NCBI RefSeq assembly: GCF_024347335.1
Contig: NZ_AP025463.1
Location: forward strand, 3,534,001-3,598,000
Direction: 5' to 3'
Length of the DNA stretch: 64,000 nt
DNA from: Vibrio celticus
GTDB taxonomy: Bacteria; Pseudomonadota; Gammaproteobacteria; Enterobacterales; Vibrionaceae
Below are positions 47,648 through 54,710 of this stretch, piece after piece; position 1 is the first letter of the stretch; each line of letters starts with the position of its first letter. The position numbers and the translations under genes are program-made. Under the pieces are notes generated by a model. That model had not been told where the DNA came from. It searched no databases and worked only from the letters and a program-made list of their open reading frames with translations.

Positions 47648-48297
47648 ACCGGAGTCACGTACAGATAGATAGCGAAGAAATGGCAAGCGCAACCCGCCAA
47701 TACAAACAAGTGCCAGATTGCATGGTTGTAAGGGATGCGTTTTGCAACATAGAAAATCACACCCAGCGAATAGATCACCCCGCCAACCGCCAGCAACACC
47801 AAACCACCTATATCGATGTTCATCGCTAATTGATAAACAACAATCAAAGATAGCCAGCCCATCGCTAAGTAAATGAACAGCGATAAGCGCTTGAATCGGT
47901 AAACGAAGGCAATCTTCATGATGATACCGACCAGCGCAATTCCCCAAATAACCGCCATCAAGCCCATCGCCAATGGGGTTCTTAAGCCAACCAATAAAAA
48001 CGGCGTGTAGCTACCTGCGATCAGTAAATAAATCGCACAGTGATCGAGGGTTTTTAGTAAACGCTTGGTTTTTTCTGTGGTGATCGAGTGATAAAGCGTG
48101 GAAGCAAGAAAGAGCAGGATAATGCTGCTGCCATAGATTGTCATACTGGCAACCGTCAACATGTCGGCTTGGTAATCAAACGCGCGAATCAGTAGCAAGA
48201 TCAGACCAATAACGCCAAGCACGACGCCCAAGCCGTGGGTTATCGCATTAGCGCGTTCTTCGATGTCGCTGTATTCGCTAGCTGATGATGCAGACAT
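47644..48297 (-). CDS. trhA: hemolysin III / PAQR-family membrane protein (TrhA/YqfA-like)
   Basis: A 217-residue seven-helix membrane protein of the hemolysin III (PAQR) family, called TrhA/YqfA in E. coli, tied to membrane fatty-acid and energetics homeostasis rather than haemolysis. I start at 48297 (MSASSASEYSDIEERANAITHG), not at 48324. Family zinc-site-like motifs are present: EERANAITHGLG (about 13-24), STLYHSITTE (about 75) and WHLFVLAGCACHF (about 196). A 24-bp palindrome resembling a FabR operator sits at 48343-48366 over the likely promoter, which fits the reported FabR site upstream of yqfA. Confidence 0.88.
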   Translation of the reverse strand: MSASSASEYSDIEERANAITHGLGVVLGVIGLILLLIRAFDYQADMLTVASMTIYGSSIILLFLASTLYHSITTEKTKRLLKTLDHCAIYLLIAGSYTPFLLVGLRTPLAMGLMAVIWGIALVGIIMKIAFVYRFKRLSLFIYLAMGWLSLIVVYQLAMNIDIGGLVLLAVGGVIYSLGVIFYVAKRIPYNHAIWHLFVLAGCACHFFAIYLYVTPV

Positions 48298-48342
48298 GAG
48301 TATCCTACTAGAGTAAATGTTCAATTGACCTAGTATTGCACA

Positions 48343-48366
48343 TTAAGCTTACACGTGTAAGCTTAA
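48343..48366. promoter_or_regulatory. 24-bp perfect palindrome upstream of trhA, FabR-like operator
   Basis: Perfect dyad with half-site TTAAGCTTACAC. Its core, AGCTTACACGTGTAAGCT, resembles the E. coli FabR site (AGCGTACA..TGTACGCT) with symmetric changes. It lies 46-69 bp upstream of the trhA start, overlapping a plausible -35. Confidence 0.6.
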
Positions 48367-48453
48367 ATTTTTATGACAGCTTTTATGACATCAATGACGC
48401 CTAAACAGTGTGATGAGGCTAGGCTCTCTAAAGCTAAAGAACCAAAAAGCGAA

Positions 48454-49245
48454 TTAAGAGGCGCTATCTAGATACTCAAGTACCATCTTGCCGGCTTCTT
48501 CTGGAGAGGTATCCAATGGCACACTCAATTGGCGCTGTAGCTGACCCACTCCCAATAAACTCGCCAACATGCCTTTGGCACCGTCGCGATTGCGATCTAT
48601 CTCAAACCAAAGCTTAAGCTCAGTTTCGTCACGATGGGCAACAACTTCAAGCTCACGCCAGCGGCCATGATAAGGACCCGTCGTCGGAACAAACTCAAAC
48701 TCTTGTACAAATGGCAGTTCAAAGCCTTCTACCGCTTCACACTCCACTTGGCGAATGCGAAGCCCTTGAGCTTCAAGTTCGTTAAAAATACCATCGAGGA
48801 GTGCATCAGGACGAACCGTTAAGATGTCTTTATCCGATGGATCAATTGCCATCGCAATATCCAACCCGGTTTCTAGCCACACCTTTGAATCACCAATCGT
48901 GACCGGTGTGTTCAGCGGGACATCAAACTCACATTCAAAATCACGGGTTTCACCCGGCTGAATAACAAAGGCATACGGCAGGCTCCACTTGGCCAACGAG
49001 TATGTCTGGTGCATTCGACGTGTTTGACCGCCCTCTTGCCTTTGCGAGTTCATGGTAACTTCTTTGACGTAACGACAGCACAAGTTGAGATCGATGTTGT
49101 CGATCTCTTGTGGCTGAGCGCCGCCATAGACATGCACAATAATGCTCGCCTTCTTACCTGGATAAAGCACTTCCTGTTGCAATACAGAATCCACCTTGGC
49201 AGATCCAATTCCAAAACTTGCTAACGTTTTCTTTAAGAACGACAT
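48454..49245 (-). CDS. Spo0M-like arrestin-fold protein
   Basis: A 263-residue cytoplasmic protein of the SpoOM family, named for a Bacillus sporulation-control protein but widespread in non-sporulating bacteria, with an arrestin-like beta-sandwich. The start at 49245 (MSFLKKTLASFGIGSAKVDS) has a perfect AAAGGAGG 5 bases upstream; the GTG at 49251 is inside that site. N-terminal family blocks are VDSVLQQEVLYPGKKASIIVH (about 18-38) and IDNIDLNLCCRYV (about 49-61). The C-terminal half carries FELPFVQEFEF. No signal peptide is present. A role in Vibrio is not known. It stands alone. Confidence 0.85.
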   Translation of the reverse strand: MSFLKKTLASFGIGSAKVDSVLQQEVLYPGKKASIIVHVYGGAQPQEIDNIDLNLCCRYVKEVTMNSQRQEGGQTRRMHQTYSLAKWSLPYAFVIQPGETRDFECEFDVPLNTPVTIGDSKVWLETGLDIAMAIDPSDKDILTVRPDALLDGIFNELEAQGLRIRQVECEAVEGFELPFVQEFEFVPTTGPYHGRWRELEVVAHRDETELKLWFEIDRNRDGAKGMLASLLGVGQLQRQLSVPLDTSPEEAGKMVLEYLDSAS

Positions 49246-49384
49246 ATGCACCTCCTTTAAAGCATCATCTTAAGCCTGAAAGAGGTTCAAACTCAAATAT
49301 ACTGCTCACACTATTTTAGCTCTAATATCGTTTAATTATCACTCAGGCGTCGATCGATAACTTAGATAGTGATAATCTAAGCCT

Positions 49385-49407
49385 TGATATGCATGCATAT
49401 CATTATC
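49385..49407. promoter_or_regulatory. palindrome and Fur-like sequence before a small-ORF unit
   Basis: Perfect 18-bp palindrome with half-site TGATATGCA, overlapping ATATCATTATC, whose right part matches 6 of 7 bases of a Fur half-site (left part 4 of 7). Upstream is another dyad, CTTAGAT ... ATCTAAG (about 49360-49382). The Fur link is tentative. Confidence 0.35.
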
Positions 49408-49472
49408 CTGATTTATTCTTCGGATTGGCGAAAGCCAGACGAGTGACGCTTCAAGCAATTGAGGTGGAGCTC

Positions 49473-49520
49473 ATGGTAAATCAGGCCATTAGATTGGCAA
49501 TGGATATGCCTGACCGTTAG
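49473..49520 (+). CDS. possible 15-residue leader peptide
   Basis: Short frame ATG-TAG encoding MVNQAIRLAMDMPDR, preceded by a strong GAGGTGGAG ribosome site 4 bases upstream. It lies 8 bp before the next small ORF and in the same transcription direction. It may be a translated leader or a coupling device for the 55-residue ORF. Not recognised. Confidence 0.4.
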   Translation: MVNQAIRLAMDMPDR

Positions 49521-49528
49521 GTAAATTA

Positions 49529-49696
49529 ATGCGCCCAACAGCTGTCAGGTTCTCGCACACCAACCGTAGTGCGATGCGTCGTCGTAGTGGCTTTGTTGCT
49601 GCTCCAACGGCTAAGAAATTGGCTCCTACAATGACTCTAGTTGAGAAGACTGCTTTATTAGCACCGACTACAACGAAAGTGATTAAAGCCGCTTAA
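49529..49696 (+). CDS. unrecognised 55-residue basic small protein
   Basis: Open frame from the ATG at 49529 to TAA at 49694-49696. The product begins MRPTAVRFSHTNRSAMRRRS, continues with GFVAAPTAKKLAPTMTLV and ends with a Thr/Ala/Lys-rich tail (TTTKVIKAA). It is strongly basic, with an Arg triplet at 17-19 and no acidic residue except one Glu. There is no signal peptide or membrane helix. An AGGT lies 8 bases upstream, just after the stop of the 15-residue frame. A sharp terminator starts directly after the stop, which supports a real, compact transcription unit. I do not recognise the family. An sRNA with accidental frames is the main alternative. Confidence 0.5.
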   Translation: MRPTAVRFSHTNRSAMRRRSGFVAAPTAKKLAPTMTLVEKTALLAPTTTKVIKAA

Positions 49697-49728
49697 CAAA
49701 AAGCGCAGTTTTTACTGCGCTTTTTTCT
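49697..49728 (+). terminator. terminator of the small-ORF unit
   Basis: Stem AAAAAGCGCAGT / ACTGCGCTTTTT with a TTTT loop and T6, immediately after the 55-codon frame. Confidence 0.92.
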
Positions 49729-49827
49729 TGCCCGCTCCCTTCTTGAAATGTGTTTACACATTGGTATTCCCTACCCGATTTGATACCTTAGCCACAAATC
49801 ATTATAAAATTTGTGGAGAAATAAAGT

Positions 49828-50091
49828 ATGAAGTGTCACCGCATTGAAGAACTGCTTGAACTGATGGAGCCTGAGTGGCAGAAAGATCAAGAGCTTAACC
49901 TATTAGAGTTCATCATTAAGCTATCAAAAGAAGCGGGCTACCAAGGCAAGCTTGAAGAACTGACTGACGATGTTCTTATCTACCACCTAAAAATGCGTAA
50001 CAGCGAAAAAGATGAAATGATCCCAGGCCTAAAAAAAGACCAAGAAGATGATTTCAAAACCGCAATTCTAAAAGCACGTGGCCTTCTTTAG
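49828..50091 (+). CDS. yihD: YihD-family protein (DUF1040)
   Basis: An 87-residue cytoplasmic protein, full length for the YihD/DUF1040 family. The N-terminus MKCHRIEELLELMEPEWQKD and the helical C-terminus (KTAILKARGLL) are the conserved ends. No catalytic motif is seen and the biochemical role is unknown. GGAGA lies 11 bases before the ATG. In E. coli yihD is directly upstream of srkA-dsbA; here ccoG is inserted between them, but the neighbourhood is otherwise kept. Confidence 0.92.
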   Translation: MKCHRIEELLELMEPEWQKDQELNLLEFIIKLSKEAGYQGKLEELTDDVLIYHLKMRNSEKDEMIPGLKKDQEDDFKTAILKARGLL

Positions 50092-50417
50092 TCGCCCGTT
50101 TGTTTAGAACTCAATTGCCGTATAGATAAAGCACTCAATTTTAAAAAGCGACCACCAGGTCGCTTTTTTGTTTCTGTTCGCTATTTTTTCGTCACAACTG
50201 TTATGACTTTTGTTGTTAAAGGTTGATAGCGTTAAAGAAATGAGAACAAGATTGTCGCTATAATCGCCATCCATAAGAATCTTCTAAAATAATAAGAGTG
50301 AGTGCGATAACAACAAATGCACCAAGCTCAATTTCAACGGGTTCTCTAAACCATACTTTCAAGTAATGTCGTCATGCCCGATTTAACCGGGCAAACAAGC
50401 CACAAAAAGGATAATCC
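50092..50417. other. intergenic region between yihD and ccoG
   Basis: 326 bp with no gene. It contains the yihD terminator (50142-50169) and a small stem TGCCCG / CGGGCA at 50375-50393 just before the ccoG ribosome site. I do not see an FNR-type box, although ccoG is often oxygen-controlled. Confidence 0.6.
50142..50169 (+). terminator. terminator of yihD
   Basis: Stem AAAAAGCGACC / GGTCGCTTTTT with a short loop and T6. Confidence 0.9.
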
Positions 50418-51836
50418 ATGAGTCAGGATAAAATCGATATCAAAGATGTGACTCCTAAAACCTTTAACCCGAAAACACATAAAGGTAATGGAGATCGATT
50501 TAACCCAAGTAACCGAATCTATGTTCGAGAAAGCAAAGGTAAATTCCAACAACTGCGTCGTTATGGCGGTTGGTTCTTACTTTTACTTTTTGCGCTTATC
50601 CCATGGATTCCCTTTGGTGAGCGCCAAGCGATCTTGCTCGATATCGGCAGCCAACAGTTCAATTTCTTTGGCACCACCTTATACCCACAAGATCTGACCC
50701 TACTCGCGATCCTATTTATGATTGCCGCGTTTGGCTTATTCTTCATAACCACCTTCTTAGGCCGTGTCTGGTGTGGCTATTTATGCCCGCAAACCGTCTG
50801 GACCTTCATGTATATCTGGTTCGAAGAGAAGCTAGAAGGTGCTGCCAATAAGCGAAGAAAACAAGACTCGGGCAAACTGACAAGCAATTTAATCCTCAGA
50901 AAAACCCTCAAACACATTGCGTGGTGGGCGATTGCGATTGCGACGGGCTTAACCTTTGTTGGTTACTTCATCCCAATCAAAGAGTTAGTGGTAGGCTTCT
51001 TTACCTTTAACTCGTCTTTCTGGCCAGTGTTTTGGGTACTGTTCTTTGCTGGATGTACTTATGCCAATGCGGGTTGGATGCGTTCAATTGTTTGTCTGCA
51101 CATGTGTCCTTACGCGCGTTTCCAATCGGCAATGTTCGATAAAGACACCTTCATTGTTGGTTACAACACAGAACGTGGTGAAAGCCGTGGCCCTCGCTCT
51201 CGTAAAGCTGACCCAAAAGAGCTTGGTCTAGGCGACTGTATTGACTGTAACCTGTGTGTTCAAGTGTGCCCAACGGGGATTGATATCCGTGATGGCCTGC
51301 AATACGAGTGTATTAACTGCGGCGCGTGTATTGATGCCTGTGACAACACCATGGAGCGTATGGGCTACGAGAAAGGCCTGATTAATTACACCACCGAGCA
51401 CAGACTTGAAGGTCACTCGACCAAGGTAATGCGTCCTAAACTATTGGGCTATGGTGCCATCTTGATCGTGATGCTGGGCTTGTTCTTCGCCCAAATCGCG
51501 AGCGTTGATCCTGCCGGACTAAGTGTTCTGCGTGACCGAAACCAGCTGTTCAGAGTCAATAACCAAGGGCTGGTTGAAAACACCTACACCTTGAAAGTGA
51601 TCAACAAGACTCAACAAGAGCAAGAGTACAAACTCGATGTTAGCGGACTGCCCGACTCTATCTGGTATGGCAAACAGACGATTACTGTCGATCCAGGCGA
51701 GGTTTTGAACCTACCTATCAGTTTAGGCGCCGACCCAGAAAAACTGAGCTCACCAGTTTCGACAATTCAGTTTATACTCTCGGATAATGAAGAGTTTACG
51801 ATGGAAGTCGAAAGCCGCTTTATCAAGAAGCTCTGA
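50418..51836 (+). CDS. ccoG: CcoG/FixG-type cytochrome c oxidase accessory protein
   Basis: A 472-residue membrane iron-sulfur protein of the CcoG (RdxA/FixG) family, implicated in Cu(II) reduction for assembly of cbb3-type cytochrome oxidase. Several membrane helices are seen (about 38-57, 85-107, 158-180, 190-215, 340-360). Near residues 270-310 are two ferredoxin-type cysteine clusters, CIDCNLCVQVCP and CINCGACIDAC. The N-terminal CGYLCPQTVWTFMYIW and a second motif CLHMCPYARFQ are also typical. A C-terminal immunoglobulin-like domain covers ~370-472. AAAGGA lies upstream of the ATG. It is separated from the ccoNOPQ genes, which are not in the window. Confidence 0.93.
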   Translation: MSQDKIDIKDVTPKTFNPKTHKGNGDRFNPSNRIYVRESKGKFQQLRRYGGWFLLLLFALIPWIPFGERQAILLDIGSQQFNFFGTTLYPQDLTLLAILFMIAAFGLFFITTFLGRVWCGYLCPQTVWTFMYIWFEEKLEGAANKRRKQDSGKLTSNLILRKTLKHIAWWAIAIATGLTFVGYFIPIKELVVGFFTFNSSFWPVFWVLFFAGCTYANAGWMRSIVCLHMCPYARFQSAMFDKDTFIVGYNTERGESRGPRSRKADPKELGLGDCIDCNLCVQVCPTGIDIRDGLQYECINCGACIDACDNTMERMGYEKGLINYTTEHRLEGHSTKVMRPKLLGYGAILIVMLGLFFAQIASVDPAGLSVLRDRNQLFRVNNQGLVENTYTLKVINKTQQEQEYKLDVSGLPDSIWYGKQTITVDPGEVLNLPISLGADPEKLSSPVSTIQFILSDNEEFTMEVESRFIKKL

Positions 51837-51876
51837 TACCCGCACCTTAGTGCTTGGTATAACAACCCAATAAATG

Positions 51877-51904
51877 GAAAAAGGCTCAGTAATGAGCCTT
51901 TTTT
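51877..51904 (+). terminator. terminator of ccoG abutting the srkA start
   Basis: Stem AAAAAGGCTC / GAGCCTTTTT with T6. It ends 5 bp before the srkA ATG and occupies the place of its ribosome site. Confidence 0.8.
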
Positions 51905-51909
51905 ATTCT

Positions 51910-52896
51910 ATGACGATGCAAGCCTTTAACTTTGATAACCTGACTCCTGACTTCATGTGGTACGCACTGGAGAGCATCGGGGTCCGCGCTGAATCCGGGC
52001 TTCTCGCTCTCAACAGTTACGAAAACCGTGTCTATCAGTTCACCGATGAAAACCGTAAGCGCTACGTCGTTAAGTTTTATCGTCCGCAACGCTGGAACAA
52101 AGCTCAGATCCAAGAAGAGCATGACTTCGCACTCGAGCTTATCGAACAAGAGATGCCGGTTGCTCCTCCAATGCGAATCAACGGTGCAACCTTACATGAA
52201 TACCAAGGCTACCTATTTGCACTGTTTGAAAGTGTTGGCGGCAGACAGTATGAAGTCGACAATCTAGATCAATTGGAAGGCGTTGGACGTTTTCTTGGTC
52301 GTATTCATAAAGCCAGCGCGGGAAGAACATTCCAACATCGCCCGACCATCAGCTTAGATGAATACCTTTATCAGCCACGTAAGATTCTAGAGAACTCTCA
52401 GTTCATCCCAACGCACCTAGAAAACGCGTTCTTCAATGACGTTGACCTTCTGATCAAAGAGCTAGAGAGCCAGTGGCCGAGCAATATTGAGAATATCCGC
52501 CTACATGGTGACTGCCACCCTGGCAATATCTTGTGGCGCGATGGACCAATGTTCGTCGACCTTGATGACGCTCGTAACGGCCCTGCGATACAAGATCTGT
52601 GGATGCTGCTTAATGGCGAACGCCAAGATAAGCTGATGCAACTGGATATTTTGCTCGAGAGTTACCAAGAATTTTGCGATTTTAATACCGTACAACTGAA
52701 ACTAATCGAACCACTACGCGGTCTACGTATGGTGCATTACATGGCATGGTTGGCGAAACGATGGCACGATCCTGCGTTTCCTCTGGCCTTCCCGTGGTTT
52801 AATGATCCGAAATATTGGGAGCAACAAGTACTTGCTTGTAAAGAGCAAATTGCTACCCTGCAAGAGCCACCACTTTCGTTAATGCCTCAGTGGTAA
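51910..52896 (+). CDS. srkA: stress response kinase A (YihE/RdoA)
   Basis: A 328-residue Ser/Thr protein kinase of the aminoglycoside-phosphotransferase fold, the same length as E. coli SrkA, which protects against stress-induced death by opposing MazEF. The start at 51910 (MTMQAFNFDNLTPDFMWYAL) is chosen by family length. The alternative ATG at 51874 lies before a terminator hairpin. Seen: LNSYENRVYQF (about 36-46), ATP-site Lys in VKFYRPQRW, the catalytic loop LHGDCHPGNILW (about 198-209) and metal-binding DLDDARNGP (about 216-224). The C-terminal block LRMVHYMAWL is conserved. It is upstream of dsbA, as in E. coli, with a 55-bp gap. Confidence 0.94.
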   Translation: MTMQAFNFDNLTPDFMWYALESIGVRAESGLLALNSYENRVYQFTDENRKRYVVKFYRPQRWNKAQIQEEHDFALELIEQEMPVAPPMRINGATLHEYQGYLFALFESVGGRQYEVDNLDQLEGVGRFLGRIHKASAGRTFQHRPTISLDEYLYQPRKILENSQFIPTHLENAFFNDVDLLIKELESQWPSNIENIRLHGDCHPGNILWRDGPMFVDLDDARNGPAIQDLWMLLNGERQDKLMQLDILLESYQEFCDFNTVQLKLIEPLRGLRMVHYMAWLAKRWHDPAFPLAFPWFNDPKYWEQQVLACKEQIATLQEPPLSLMPQW

Positions 52897-52951
52897 CAGC
52901 AATCGCAACATACAACTAGATAAAAATTCAAACATAATGGAGATTGGATAA

Positions 52952-53551
52952 ATGAAAAAGCTATTCGCATTTTTCTCATTGATCATGTTGAGCCTTTCAG
53001 CTCACGCTGCGAAATTTAACGAAGGTGAACACTACAAAGTTCTCGACCTAGAAGCATCAAAAAAACCAATGGTGACAGAGTTCTTCTCTTTTTACTGCCC
53101 ACACTGTAATAGCTTTGAGCCAATCATCCAGAAGCTAAAACAACAGCTACCTAAAGACGCTAAGCTACAGAAGAACCATGTTTCATTCATGGGTGGCAAC
53201 ATGGGCCTGCCAATGAGCAAAGCTTACGCGACGATGATTGCACTGAAAGTTGAAGACAAAATGGTACCAGTGATGTTTAACCGCATCCACACCATGAACA
53301 AGCCACCACGTGATGAAGAAGAGCTACGTCAAATCTTCCTAGACGAAGGCGTTGATGCGAAGAAGTTCGATGCTGCGTATAACGGCTTTGCAGTAGATTC
53401 TATGGTTCGTCGCTTCGACAAAGCATTCAAAGACAGCGGCCTTTCAGGTGTACCCGCTGTTGTGGTTAACAACCGCTACCTAGTCGAAGCTCAAGGTATC
53501 AACTCTCTTGATGAGTACTTCGAGCTGGTGAACTTCTTATTAAAGAAGTAA
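52952..53551 (+). CDS. dsbA: periplasmic thiol:disulfide oxidoreductase DsbA
   Basis: Introduces disulfide bonds into exported proteins and is reoxidised by DsbB. 199 residues. The signal peptide 1-19 ends SAHA. The thioredoxin-like domain carries the active site CPHC at residues 49-52 and the cis-Pro loop GVPAVVV near 170. An inserted helical domain lies between. AATGGAG is upstream of the ATG. It is downstream of srkA without a terminator, so probably cotranscribed, and is closed by a terminator at 53558. It is required in Vibrio for pili, toxins and secretion factors. Confidence 0.97.
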   Translation: MKKLFAFFSLIMLSLSAHAAKFNEGEHYKVLDLEASKKPMVTEFFSFYCPHCNSFEPIIQKLKQQLPKDAKLQKNHVSFMGGNMGLPMSKAYATMIALKVEDKMVPVMFNRIHTMNKPPRDEEELRQIFLDEGVDAKKFDAAYNGFAVDSMVRRFDKAFKDSGLSGVPAVVVNNRYLVEAQGINSLDEYFELVNFLLKK

Positions 53552-53557
53552 GCCATT

Positions 53558-53590
53558 GATAAAAGGAAGCTTCGGCTTCCTTTTTTTTGC
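53558..53590 (+). terminator. terminator of srkA-dsbA
   Basis: Stem AAAAGGAAGC / GCTTCCTTTT with a short loop and T8, 12 bp past dsbA. Confidence 0.9.
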
Positions 53591-53690
53591 TTGTTCAAAA
53601 ATCATCATTGATAAATAATTAACCTGGAAGTTTAAAGCTTTACTGCTATTAATAACCCGTCCTAAGAACCGGTGGGCAAGGAGCCCTTAA

Positions 53691-54647
53691 ATGAAAATCA
53701 AAATAACTCTCTTGGCTTTGAGCGTTGCGGCTTCTCCCGCTTTTGCCAAACTTGCAGACCAACAAGGTTTCAGTGGTGAAATCTCTATCAATACCGGAGT
53801 TGCCTCTTCTACCTCAAACTTTAATACCGATGCTGATAGCAATCTTTCATCCATAGATCAGAAGGCTTCTTCAGAAAGCTCATTTCTTGTCGCCCCTTTA
53901 GGCAGTGTCGCTTACACCTTTGGTGAGAAGCTAAATCACCAGGTTTACACAGGTACCGCTCGTGATGACGTAGCTACGGGTACTGTTGTGCTAGAGGTTG
54001 GTTATAAATACCAGCTTGAGTCTGGGATGGTGATCGACGCTTCACTGCTTCCAACCATTATGTCGGGTGAAACTTGGGCCGATCCATACAACACCACATC
54101 AGCTCGCACCAAGACCGATGAAACTGGCAATGCGTTTCGTTTGAAGCTAAGCAACATTGCGGGCTCAGCTTTCTCGCTAGACATGGCCTATGCGACCAAA
54201 GATGTCGACAAGGATGATATTCAAGAGCAAGAGCTCAAACGAGATGCCAATACTCTCTACTTGAAAGGTCAATATCGCCTGCCACTCAGTCGTACCATGA
54301 TGCTTATTCCATCCGTCATCTATCAAACACGTGATGCTGATGGTAAAGCTGAATCTTACGACCAATTCGGTGGTGAGGTAAGCTTGTTTGGTGGCATGGG
54401 GCGTCACCAGTACGTACTAACAGCGGGTTACAACCAACGCTCTTACGATGCGAGCAACCCGATCTACGACAAGAAACGCAGCGACGACAATATCAACCTA
54501 TTCGCCGCCTATGAGTATGATCAATTCATGGATTGGGAAAACTGGTCGTTTATTTCACTAGCGGGCTACGGCACCAGCGACTCGAACATTACCTTCTACG
54601 ACGAGTCTCAATATATCGTTTCAGTTGGCCTGAACTACAAGTTCTAA
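53691..54647 (+). CDS. outer-membrane beta-barrel protein, DUF2860 family
   Basis: A 318-residue exported protein with signal peptide MKIKITLLALSVAASPAFA (1-19). The mature chain has alternating beta-strands and ends in the aromatic VSVGLNYKF, the C-terminal Phe signature of outer-membrane barrels. The N-terminal GFSGEISINTGVASSTSNFN is the sequence I associate with DUF2860, a family common in Vibrio. The natural substrate or role is not known. AAGGAG is upstream of the ATG. It is a single gene closed by a terminator at 54677, convergent with comM. Confidence 0.85.
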   Translation: MKIKITLLALSVAASPAFAKLADQQGFSGEISINTGVASSTSNFNTDADSNLSSIDQKASSESSFLVAPLGSVAYTFGEKLNHQVYTGTARDDVATGTVVLEVGYKYQLESGMVIDASLLPTIMSGETWADPYNTTSARTKTDETGNAFRLKLSNIAGSAFSLDMAYATKDVDKDDIQEQELKRDANTLYLKGQYRLPLSRTMMLIPSVIYQTRDADGKAESYDQFGGEVSLFGGMGRHQYVLTAGYNQRSYDASNPIYDKKRSDDNINLFAAYEYDQFMDWENWSFISLAGYGTSDSNITFYDESQYIVSVGLNYKF

Positions 54648-54676
54648 CCTTAACGAGTATGAACAGCAATCCAACG

Positions 54677-54703
54677 AAAGCCTGCATCTAAGCAGGCTTT
54701 TTT
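54677..54703 (+). terminator. terminator of the DUF2860 gene
   Basis: Stem AAAGCCTGC / GCAGGCTTT with T6, 30 bp past the stop. It may also stop comM transcription, though the minus-strand T run is short. Confidence 0.85.
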
Positions 54704-54710
54704 CTGCTTG

